A DNA stretch of 64,000 nucleotides from Eleginops maclovinus. Its lineage: Eukaryota; Chordata; Actinopteri; Perciformes; Eleginopidae. The stretch covers positions 17,099,020 to 17,163,019 of the forward strand of contig NC_086369.1 in the NCBI RefSeq assembly GCF_036324505.1, written 5' to 3'. Positions within the stretch are counted from its first letter, which is position 1. Each line of letters starts with the position of its first letter. This document shows, piece after piece, positions 20,191 to 31,400 of this stretch. Below the pieces are notes generated by a model. It did not search any database. It saw only the letters and a program-made list of their open reading frames with translations, and had not been told where the DNA came from. A program made the position numbers and the translations under genes.

Positions 20191-23100
20191 GGACTTCAGA
20201 TCCATCCCGCTCTCTTTAACCTGCAGGTGTTCCCTCCTCTCCCTTGCTGTCAGTGAGAAGCAGCTTCTCCTCCTGAGTGAGAACCCTCTCCTCTCCCCTG
20301 CTCTCCTCTCCTCAGCCCTGTCTGCTGCAGAGGGTCCTGCAGAACTCTGACAGAGACATATTTAATATATATCCCACTTCACGCTCCCCCCAAGCTCTCA
20401 GAGCAGGGCCTCTCCTTGGAGCTGGATGACTTTGCAAAGTGTGAAAATGTAATTTCTAAAAGTGAAACCGCTCTGACACTCCCCTGAAGGATACAGGAGA
20501 GTACTCAGCATGGAATCTGAGTACTGCACCTTAAAGGAAGCAGAAATCCTTCAGCGCTCAGAGAGAAGCAACAAGAGGAGCTTTGACGTGGTTGGCAGCA
20601 GAATGAGAGCTTTAGAAAGCCCCCCCCCTCCCCCATTCAGAGCAGCACTTAACAGCAGCCCTGGCTTCATGTGAAGGACACACACTCCTCCATCAGGTTT
20701 CATTCCGCACAGTCTGTACACACACACTGATCTGAACGAGTGTGATGAGCTCAGGGTTTTAATGGAAAGGGCAAACAGAGCGTTCTTCTGGCCCCCTCCT
20801 CACTGTGTGGGGTCTCGCTGCTTTATCTGTAGAAAGAAACATCATAATTGCAAAAGTGACCTTTTTTTTGCATTCTCGTCATCTGACCTTATTAAAATCC
20901 AACGTGTAGAGAGGTGGCACTGCCTTCGTCTGACACGCGCCAAAAACACAAGGGACCAGAAGTTTCTACAAGGGGACAAGAGAGGAGCTATGACCAAACC
21001 CTCTGAGGAGCTATCAATCACAGGATGCCCCGCCCTAAAGCTGCTTGATCGTCTATTTGACTGTAAACCGTCATTTAATGTATAAAGAGCATTAACTCAT
21101 CAGGAGACGGAGGGAGGGGCAGGCTTCTGAGGGTCTATGACAGCTCAGAGTCTTTAAGTTTCTGGAGAGCAGCACGCCTCTTTCTCAGTGCCTACTTGTT
21201 TCTGTAAGAAGAAAATTTAAACTGAAATAAGACTACTCTCCCAGAGTACAGAAGCAGCCCTCTCCTGGTGAAGGTGTCAGTGTGACCCCCCTGACATCCA
21301 GGTCCTGATCATAGTTGATGAAGGATCCCTGACTGAAGGCGGCTGATGGAGGTGTTTGCAGACTGTGTGGTCCCACCTGTGGCCCTCAGGAGCAGATCTC
21401 CCTGTGAGTCACACTCTCATAATGAGGCGCCGCAGACTGTGGGAGGTGAGCAGAGGTGCCGTCTCCACGCCGCCGGCTAATTGACGATTATGTACAGTAC
21501 ACGGTCCGGGAGAAATCATTCATTTTAATGGGGTGATTATTGGTAGGAAGACACGGGGCCCCTGCGTGGCCTCTGAGGGCTGGCGTGACACCGGAGGGCT
21601 TTTACATCTCATAGAGGCCCGCTCCCCGTGATCTAATCTCCTGCAGGAAGCATCAGGGGAACCGAAACAAGTTTAATTTCCTGTGTTTCAGAGTCAGGAG
21701 CTGTAGCATCTGCAGAGAGGTGTGACCCCCCAGCGCTGATATTATCACATTTTAATATCTCCGCGCTGCACGGCAAACAAAGAGCTACCAGGAGCTGCTC
21801 CCATCATCACTGCTGTGAGGCTCACACTCTGTTTAAAGGTTAGCTGCTGACTGAATGCATGAGGCTGCAGGTCCCTGGGCGGCCACTGGGTGCTTCCGCA
21901 CGCTTTACTGTCTGAAGATCAGATGGTGTTAGGGCTGGCTTCACCATAGCAACTTCCTGGAGTGTACCGCTCCTCTGCAGGCCGTTTGTTCTCCACGCTA
22001 ACGAGGTCTCCTCGGCAGAACCGTGCTAAACACAATGCTGGCTAATTGGCGCTGGTTAATACGTTTTCTTCAGGCACATGCTCGGGTGCCTTTATTGCAG
22101 CTAAGAGGGTCTGCTGGCTCCCGGGCTTCTGCTGGAAATTAAAAGAAAAATACATTGTGCTAATGAAGCTGCAAAAGGAGTATTAGGGGGGGGGGATTGA
22201 TCAAAGTCTGTCCTGTTAAAGGTTACTTAGCATGCTGCGAGAGCATTCGCCATTTCCTGTTGCACACAATCCGTCCAGACCCTTCTGAAGACCCAAAGCA
22301 TTCCTTTTGATGATCCTTTTCGGTGGGGGGGTGAGACGTGCAGCAGAGGGACATAGACTGTGTTCAGTCAGTTTATATCGTGTACTTTAGTGTAAGTAAA
22401 CAGGCTGTGTGAGGCCATGCTTCTGTACAGACCGAGGGGCAGGAGGGGGGGGTAATGCCTCCATTATGAGAGGAGGTATGTCTGTCACACTGCAGCATGT
22501 TCGTTGGAAATTATAGACACACTAAGGACACTTAAACTCTGGACTTTATTCAGGATAAGGATCATTTTCTCTGAGGGTTAGACCAACGATAGCTTTACAG
22601 TCTTCAACACTAACCCTGACACACAGGAGTTGTGTGTTGGTGTGTGTTTTGGATAACAGGAAGCAGTACGCCTCCCTCCCTGTGTTAGAGACCATGATGA
22701 TCTATAACAAAGACTTTTAGTGATCAGTAAAGAAGTCTCCTTGACTTTGACTCTTTGATAGAAACGTCATTAAGTACGAGGTATTAAACATTCTCTGGAA
22801 TCAGAGGTCGCTGCTATCCTCTCTCCAGAGGAACCAGAGCTTGATTTGTGTGAGCTGCTGCAGGTGGATCAGATATTACAGATTGCTTGAAGAGAAGGCC
22901 TGGAGGCGCTGTGTGTGAGCGCCTCATTATTCATCAGAGCAGGAGGAAATGTGCCAAATGTTCCAGCAAAGATTATAATTCAAATCCCTCTGTGCGCTGA
23001 CAAAGGTGCGGAAAACACAACCATTAAATATGTATCTGAATCCATTCAGCGAGGAATCAAAGAGATGGGAAGCGTTGTTTCTTATTCTGATGCGTTTAAT

Positions 23101-23512
23101 GTGGCCCCCTGCTGAGACCATGTTCCCTGGAGACGCCGTCTGGGTTTGTTGGCTAATTGGGATGATTTAACCAGAGAAATGTGAGCGGGGGTGGAGCTGC
23201 GAGGAAAGCAAACATTTACATGCTCATTATCATCCGTCAGCGCTCAGAATAACAGGCGGACATCACAGGGTGAGGGAAGGGTTGCTTCAGAGGAGAACAC
23301 TTATTCTGTCCGTCCAGCAAACAACACGGATCAGTCACAGATACGTTTGCACGTATTCCTGAGGGGAATTACACATGACAAAGGACCAGGATGATCCCAC
23401 AGTTCCCCTTAGAAACAGCATTAAGAGGATGCTGTTTCACCAGAGAAATCACAGAGAGTTCGTTAATCAGAAGTTGTCTTTCCCTTTTCCCGACCTCTCA
23501 CCATCTTCACAA

Positions 23513-23550
23513 TCCTTTCCTTTCCTTTCCTTTCCTTTCCTTTCCTTTCC
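23513..23550 (+). repeat. (CTTTC)n pentanucleotide microsatellite
   Basis: Seven tandem TTTCC units in unique sequence. Confidence 0.95.
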
Positions 23551-23908
23551 ATGACCGCAGCTGATAAACATGTAAGCAGGTTATTGAGGGAGGGGATTTC
23601 TCTGCTCAGCTGTAAAACATCCAGGGTTTACCATGAGACCAGACTGAAATAATTTGGGTCTTTGAGATACTGGGGTCTGGAGGCTGCTGAGATATAATCA
23701 GGATCAGAAGCTCTATTTCAGCTGTTTATGACCCGGACAATTGAGCTGGCGGATTTTGTGTTTCCAGACGTGCAATAAGAGGAAGCTGAGGGGTCAGGAG
23801 GTCGCTGTCATCAGTGAGTTTAACCCTCGCTCGGAAATAGTGTGTTTAACTTCCCTTCCTGCTGCTGGTCACGGCTCACAGTCCATCCTCATGACCTCAG
23901 CTGCAGTG

Positions 23909-23910
<2 letters not shown>

Positions 23911-23940
<30 letters not shown>
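23911..23940 (+). repeat. Short (GT)n microsatellite
   Basis: About 15 GT units after CAGTGGTGA. Confidence 0.95.
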
Positions 23941-23943
<3 letters not shown>

Positions 23944-24194
23944 GAGAGATGGGGGAGGGGGCTCTTCATGGGCCTACAGGGAAACATGGATCGATCAGCA
24001 TGACACACATCATCTGCAGCTCCCCTCCATAAGACTCCGGTCTCTCAGGGTGAGGAGCAAGTAACCCCCCCTCATTACTGTGGAGCCCTGTGTGAGTCAC
24101 ATCATGCAAGATCCCTTCATCTGATAGATCTGATGAACCCTGAACTCCCAGAGTCGCTCCTGGCTGCTCATTGGTTGCATTTCATTTGTGTTGC

Positions 24195-25957
24195 AGTGTC
24201 CAGTGAGGGCTGATGGGATCTGTAGTCCATTCTGACGTTCCCTCAGCCTCTCCAGTTCCTGTCCAGTAAGGGCTGATGGGATCTGTAGTCCATTCTGACG
24301 TTCCCTCTGCCTCTCTGTCCAGTGAGGGCTGATGGGATCTGTAGTCCATTCTGACGTTCCCTCTGCCTCTCCTGTGTCTGTCCAGTAAGGGCTGATGGGA
24401 TTTGTAGTCCATCCTGACGTTCCCTCAGCCTCTGCAGTTCCTGTCCAGTAAGGGCTGATGGGATCTGTAGTCCATTCTGACGTTCCTTCAGCCTCTCCTG
24501 TGTCTGTCCAGTGAGGGCTGATGGGATCTGTAGTCCATTCTGACGTTCCCTCTGCCTCTCCTGTGTCTGTCCAGTGAGGGCTGATGGGATCTGTAGTCCA
24601 TTCTGACGTTCCCTTGGCCTCTCCTGTGTCTGTCCAGTGAGGGCTGATGGGATCTGTAGTCCATTCTGACGTTCCCTTGGCCTCTCCTGTGTCTGTCCAG
24701 TGAGGGCTGATGGGATCTGTAGTCCATTCTGACGTTCCCTCTGCCTCTCCTGTGTCTGTCCAGTGTGGGCTGATGGGATCTGTAGTCCATTCTGACGTTC
24801 CCTCTGCCTCTCTGTCCAGTGAGGGCTGATGGGATCTGTAGTCCATTCTGACGGTCCCTCTGCCTCTCCTGTGTCTGTCCAGTAAGGGCTGATGGGATTT
24901 GTAGTCCATCCTGACGTTCCCTCAGCCTCTCCTGTGTCTGTCCAGTGAGGGCTGATGAGATCTGTAGTCCATTCTGACGTTCCCTCAGCCTCTCCTGTGT
25001 CTGTCCAGTGAGGGCTGATGGGATCTGTAGTCCATATTGACGTTCCCTTGGCCTCTCCTGTGTCTGTCCAGTGAGGGCTGATGGGATCTGTAGTCCATTC
25101 TGACGTTCCCTCTGCCTCTCCTGTGTCTGTCCAGTAAGGGCTGATGAGATCTGTAGTCCATTCTGACGTTCCCTTGGCCTCTCCTGTGTCTGTCCAGTAA
25201 GGGCTGATGGGATCTGTAGTCCATTCTGACGTTCCCTCTGCCTCTCCTGTGTCTGTCCAGTGTGGGCTGATGGGATCTGTAGTCCATTCTGACGGTCCCT
25301 CTGCCTCTCTGTCCAGTGAGGGCTGATGGGATCTGTAGTCCATTCTGACGGTCCCTCTGCCTCTCCTGTGTCTGTCCAGTAAGGGCTGATGGGATTTGTA
25401 GTCCATCCTGACGTTCCCTCAGCCTCTCCTGTGTCTGTCCAGTGAGGGCTGATGAGATCTGTAGTCCATTCTGACGTTCCCTCAGCCTCTCCTGTGTCTG
25501 TCCAGTGAGGGCTGATGGGATCTGTAGTCCATATTGACGTTCCCTTGGCCTCTCCTGTGTCTGTCCAGTGAGGGCTGATGGGATCTGTAGTCCATTCTGA
25601 CGTTCCCTTGGCCTCTCCTGTGTCTGTCCAGTGAGGGCTGATGGGATCTGTAGTCCATTCTGACGTTCCCTCAGCCTCTGCAGTTCCTGTCCAGTGAGGG
25701 CTGATGGGATCTGTAGTCCATTCTGACGTTCCCTCTGCCTCTCCTGTGTCTGTCCAGTAAGGGCTGATGAGATCTGTAGTTCATTCTGACGTTCCCTTGG
25801 CCTCTCCTGTGTCTGTCCAGTAAGGGCTGATGGGATCTGTAGTCCATTCTGACGTTCCCTCTGCCTCTCCTGTGTCTGTCCAGTAAGGGCTGATGGGATC
25901 TGTAGTCCATTCTGACGTTCCCTCTGCCTCTCCTGTGTCTGTCCAGTAAGGGCTGAT
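24195..25957 (-). repeat. 63-bp minisatellite (~28 copies) carrying an ACTACA..TCCCA motif
   Basis: The unit on the + strand runs GTCCAGTGAGGGCTGATGGG, ATCTGTAGTCCATTCTGACG, TTCCCTCTGCCTCTCCTGTG, TCT (63 bp). Some units lack 9 bp (54 bp) or carry CAGTTCC instead of TGTGTCT. Because 63 is 21 codons, all three minus frames stay open, giving 21-residue repeat frames of up to 423 codons. With no splice sites, a homogenised repeat and equally open alternative frames, coding is unlikely. It abuts (CA)n at 25958. Confidence 0.96.
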
Positions 25958-26092
25958 GACACACACACACACACAGACACGCACAAACAGAAAAACAAAG
26001 CAGTAGATATAAAGGTAGGAGGGAACACAGCAGAGAATAAAGACTGCAAGAAGCTGAGACACGCGCGGACGCACAGACGCACAGACGCACGG

Positions 26093-26156
<64 letters not shown>

Positions 26157-26159
26157 ACA

Positions 26160-26248
<89 letters not shown>
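25958..26248 (+). repeat. Compound (CA)n region
   Basis: A short CA tract (25958-25975), 100 bp of unique sequence with ACGCACAGACGCAC motifs (26060-26095), then about 150 bp of CA with two CATA interruptions (26096-26248). Confidence 0.95.
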
Positions 26249-26250
<2 letters not shown>

Positions 26251-28482
26251 CTTCACTCTTGCTCTGTCTCTTCCTGGTTCATGAGAATAGGAGTTAATCT
26301 AGATAAATGGAACACCATGTTTTCTAACTCCATATCTGTTGGAAAGCTGGAGAGAGTTCCAGAAGCTCCCTGACAGTGGAGCAGAGCAAGGAGTTCACAC
26401 CCCCTCAGTGTGGTCTTCACTGGGGGAGGCTCTTCACTGAATCTGATGCAGATATCTCAGTGTTTCCATGGAAGTGTAGAGAGAGCGGGATGAGACGTGA
26501 GGTGGGGCTCATTCATGAAGTCATAACGGAGAGACTGTGGATTCAGGACCTGGGCCCTGGCTAAAGGTTGTGCAGTGGCAAAACCTTTAGCCAGTCTGAC
26601 TGTAAGTGGAGTACCAACGGCCAGCATACTTCCTGGGGGCTTAGTGGCGGCAAATATAAGAGCCGGTCCAATCCTCAATACTTCCGTCAGTCCCATAATT
26701 CCTTGCAGCTGAACGTTTACAGCACTATCCTGCCCTGACAGAGACAGGCGATGACCAGGACAAGGAGCAGATCATGAGGAACTTTGCATAGTATTTCATG
26801 CAGATGGGAGGTTATCCCTTCTCTTACCCTGAATGATAGATTAAACCCCCTCTCTCCACTTGGGACTGTTTGAAAGGTAGGATGAACCGGAGACGTGGAT
26901 AAAAGCTGTTCTACAAACATTGGCTCATGCATGTCAGGTAACACAGAGCTTGAGAGGACCTTAGCTCAGGCCAGAGCGTGCAGTCGCTACAAACACTTCT
27001 AATAGAGAGTTTGTAAGGGTCAGACCAAGCGAGTAAATGTTCCCTGATTCAGGCACCCCACCTGCTCCGCTCTGCACAAATGGACCCTGGCAGCCCGGCG
27101 AGTGGTCCATTTTCCTGGTGAGGTAACCACTTCCATTAGTGTTCATCAGCCCAGCCTGCCGAGGGAGCACTTTACTGACATCTGCTTTCTGCTGGCGCCG
27201 CCACGCTAACAGGCACAATGTTCCCGCAGAGGAGCGGCTCGTTGCTCTGTGGCTCCAGCAGAGTGCCAGGCCTCTAGGAGCTCTAATTGATGGCTTTTGG
27301 GCCACATTGGGTATTAGTGGTTAAAAGGCTCTCCTGCGGTCCTATGGTGCACCAGCGTTTGGTTTTACTCATGCTCTGTTTCTTTGCTGATAATGGTGTC
27401 CTCTTTAGAGAAACAATACACAGACGTCAGTGGAATAATCACTGGCTTCTGTACAGATGTTTTCACATGTTTGAAGGTTTCCTGCACAACAGTAAAACAT
27501 TAAAGCTTGGACGCCAGGGGGCAGAGGATCCGCGGACCTAGCTGAGAACAGAACGCCTCCGATATATTATTATCCTTTATATATTATTATATCTTTTATA
27601 ATGTTAATGTGCACTGCATCCTCTGAAGGAGGAATAGTTAGCGTAGTTTGCTAACGTGGCTCTGTGAACGGCAGGAACTAAAAATCTGATCAGGGGGTGG
27701 GGAAATATCACAGACACTCTGGGGGAGGGAATGCCTTGCTGGAAGGACCCCTTCCAGGTGGGTATTATTTCAGCTGGATTCATCCCATCCTCTGCCTCTC
27801 TCAGTTTCTGCGGAGGGTCTGGCCCGGAGTTTCCTCCGGTGGATCTTTGACAGCCGTGGTATTTGGCGGTGGGCTCCTGCAGCCTGGTGGCACTGGGCAC
27901 CCCTCCAGCCCCCGATCCCCCCCTCTTAGCAGGCCTCCCCTCTGCCTGCTTGGCTAAATGAAATTAGAGAAGACATGATGGCACAGTCATCCTCTCCCCA
28001 CCCACAGCTGATCGTATTAGCCTGGCAGAAACTCGATTTGGTACTTCTCTGCTGCCATATGAGAGGAATTGATTTGGATTTAGCCTAACTGGCTTAGCCA
28101 CATGTTCTCAGGATGGTTTCTGGGGAGGAGGAGGCTGAAGAATAGGGATTTAACTAGAGAGTGGTGTGACTTCACACTGTAATATTCCTCTGAGGAGGAA
28201 GAGCAGAAGGCCATCTCCTTCAGAAAGCTCTCATATGGATAAAAAATCCTGACCCTCTTCGTCTCTGCCCTAAACATGCTCCATATATGTAAAATAATGA
28301 TGTACTATAATAAAAAGGTGGTTGCGTTATGGAAACTGTAGGTTTAGAGAAGAACATATGAATATGTTTTTGCATAATGCACGGTGCATACAGTCCCTGA
28401 GGCTGCGGACGAAACAACGTCCGGCACCTTCATTACAATTACACAAGTCTGCGGCATATATAACAGGTTCCTGACAGTTATT
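26249..28482. other. Unique gene-free block with candidate conserved elements
   Basis: Single-copy sequence without convincing exons. Sub-blocks 26560-26720, 27120-27320 and 27940-28100 look like vertebrate noncoding elements: balanced composition, CTAATTGATGG near 27284, ATTGATTTGGATTTAG near 28068. A 13-bp perfect hairpin lies at 26557-26594. Conservation not tested. Confidence 0.4.
26557..26594. repeat. 13-bp perfect inverted repeat (CTGGCTAAAGGTT / AACCTTTAGCCAG)
   Basis: Arms 26557-26569 and 26582-26594 with a 12-nt loop GTGCAGTGGCAA. Confidence 0.85.
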
Positions 28483-31400
28483 CATTACTCTACCTCTCCT
28501 CCTCCTCAGACATTACTCTACCTCTCCTCCTCCTCAGACATTACTCTACCTCTCCGCCTCCTCAGACATTACTCTACCTCTCCGCCTCCTCAGTCATTAC
28601 TCTACCTCTCCTCCTCCTCAGACATTACTCTACGTCTCCTCCTCCTCAGACATTACTCTACCTCTCCTCCTCCTCAGACATTACTCTACCTCTCCTCCTC
28701 CTCAGACATTACTCTACCTCTCCTCCTCCTCAGACATTACTCTACCTCTCCTCCTCAGTCATTACTCTACCTCTCCTCCTCCTCAAACATTACTCTACCT
28801 CTCCTCCTCAGACATTACTCTACCTCTCCTCCTCCTCAGACATTACTCTACCTCTCCTCCTCCTCAGACATTACTCTACCTCTCCTCCTCAGACATTACT
28901 CTACCTCTCCTCCTCATCAGACATTACTCTACCTCTCCTCCTCCTCAGACATTACTCTACCTCTCCTCCTCCTCAGACATTACTCTACCTCTCCTCCTCA
29001 GACATTACTCTACCTCTCCTCCTCAGACATTACTCTACCTCTCCTCCTCCTCAGACATTACTCTACCTCTCCTCCTCAGACATTACTCTACCTCTCCTCC
29101 TCAGACATTACTCTACCTCTCCTCCTCCTCAGACATTACTCTACCTCTCCTCCTCCTCAGACATTACTCTACCTCTCCTCCTCAGACATTACTCTACCTC
29201 TCCTCCTCCTCAGACATTACTCTACCTCTCCTCCTCAGACATTACTCTACCTTTCCTCCTCCTCAGACATTACTCTACCTCTCCTCCTCAGACATTACTC
29301 TACCTCTCCTCCTCCTCAGACATTACTCTATCTCTCCTCCTCAGTCATTACTCTACCTCTCCTCCTCAGACATTACTCTACCTCTCCTCCTCCTCAGACA
29401 TTACTCTACCTCTCCTCCTCCTCAGTCATTACTCTACCTCTCCTCCTCAGTCATTACTCTACCTCTCCTCCTGAGTCATTATTCTACGTCTCTTCCTCCT
29501 CAGTCATTACTCTACCTCTCCTCTTCAGTCATTATTCTACGTCTCCTCCTGAGTCATTATTCTACGTCTCTTCCTCCTCAGTCATTACTCTACCTCTCCT
29601 CCTCAGTCATTACTCTACCTCTCCTCCTCCTGAGTCATTATTCTACGTCTCTTCCTCCTCAGTCATTATTCTACCTCTCCTCCTCAGTCATTATTCTACG
29701 TCTCCTCCTCCTCAGTCATTACTCTACCTCTCCTCCTCCTCAGACATTACTCTACCTCTCCTCCTCCTCAGACATTACTCTACCTCTCCTCCTCAGACAT
29801 TACTCTACCTCTCCTCCTCCTCAGTCATTACTCTACCTCTCCTCCTCAGACATTACTCTACCTCTCCTACTCCTCAGTCATTACTCTACCTCTCCTCCTC
29901 AGTCATTATTCTACCTCTCCTCCTCCTCAGTCATTATTCTTCCTCTCCTCCTCAGTCATTATTCTACCTATCCTCCTCAGTCATTACTCTACCTCTCCTC
30001 CTCCTCAGTCATTACTCTACCTCTCCTCCTCCTGAGTCATTACTCTACCTCTCCTCCTCCTCAGTCATTACTCTATCTCTCCTCCTCCTGAGTCATTATT
30101 CTACCTCTCCTCCTCCTCAGACATTACTCTACCTCTCCTCCTCAGTCATTACTCTACATCTCCCCCTCAGTCATTACTCTACCTCTCCTCCTCAGTCATT
30201 ACTCTACCTCTCCTCCTCAGTCATTACTCTACATCTCCTCCTCAGTCATTACTCTACCTCTCCTCCTCCTCAGTCATTACTCTACCTCTCCTCCTGAGTC
30301 ATTACTCTACCTCTCCTCCTCCTGAGTCATTACTCTACCTCTCCTCCTCCTCAGTCATTACTCTTTCTCTCCTCCTCCTTAGTCATTACTCTACCTCTCC
30401 TCCTCCTCAGTCATTACTCTACCTCTCCTCCTCAGTCATTACTCTACCTCTCCTCCTCAGTCATTACTCTACCTCTCCTCCTCACAGTCATTACTCTACT
30501 TCTCCTCCTCCTCAGTCATTACTCTACCTCTCCTCCTCAGTCATTACTTTACCTCTCCTCCTCAGTCATTACTCTACCTCTCCTCCTCACAGTCATTACT
30601 CTACTTCTCCTCCTCCTCATTCATTACTCTACGTCTCTTCCTCCTCAGTCATTACTCTACCTCTCCTCCTCAGTCATTACTCTACCTCTCCTCCTCCTCA
30701 GTCATTATTCTACCTCTCCTCCTCCTCAGTCATTACTCTACCTCTCCTCCTCAGTCATTACTCTACCTCTCCTCCTCCTCAGACATTACTCTACCTCTGC
30801 TCCTCAGTCATTATTCTACCTCTCCTCCTCAGTCATTATTCTACCTCTCCTCCTCCTGAGTCATTACTCTACCTCTGCTCCTCAGTCATTATTCTACCTC
30901 TCCTCCTCAGTCATTATTCTACCTCTCCTCCTCAGTCATTATTCTACCTCTCCTCCTCCTGAGTCATTACTCTACCTCTCCTCCTCAGTCATTACTCTAC
31001 CTCTCCTCCTCAGTCATTACTCTACCTCTCCTCCTCCTCAGACATTACTCTACCTCTGCTCCTCAGTCATTATTCTACCTCTCCTCCTCAGTCATTATTC
31101 TACCTCTCCTCCTCCTGAGTCATTACTCTACCTCTCCTCCTCCTCAGACATTACTCTACCTCTCCTCCTCAGTCATTACTCTACCTCTCCTCCTCCTCAG
31201 TCATTACCCTACCTCTCCTCCTCAGACATTACTCTACCTCTCCTCCTCCTCAGACATTACTCTACCTCTCCTCCTCAGTCATTATTCTACCTCTCCTCCT
31301 CAGTCATTACTCTACCTCTCCTCCTCCTCAGACATTACTCTACCTCTCCTCCTCCTCAGTCATTATTCTTCCTCTCCTCCTCAGTCATTATTCTACCTCT

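Larger units (their letters stand above)
20191..24194. other. Unique, gene-free sequence with candidate conserved noncoding elements
   Basis: Mixed-composition single-copy sequence. No frame has splice-flanked, protein-like content; the longest (107 codons at 20762) looks random. Blocks around 21420-21680, 21990-22190 and 22905-23200 have the texture of vertebrate regulatory elements: balanced base composition, no repeats, homeodomain-like cores. GGCTAATTG occurs in all three. A (TTTCC)n tract and a short (GT)n lie near 23.5 and 23.9 kb. Conservation itself was not tested. Confidence 0.45.

Noticed and set aside
20762..21085. 107-codon + frame
   Set aside because: No recognisable domain and no splice context; length is expected by chance in this composition.
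24097..26256. Overlapping minus-strand frames of 270-423 codons with 21-residue repeats
   Set aside because: Produced by the 63-bp unit in all three frames at once; one continues into poly Cys-Val from a CA tract, impossible for a real conserved protein.
28384..30297. 637-codon + frame (Ser-Thr-Ser-Pro-Pro / Leu-Leu-Tyr-Leu-Ser repeats)
   Set aside because: Translation of the 25/28-bp pyrimidine array. Units shift frame constantly, and the frame dies inside the same array.
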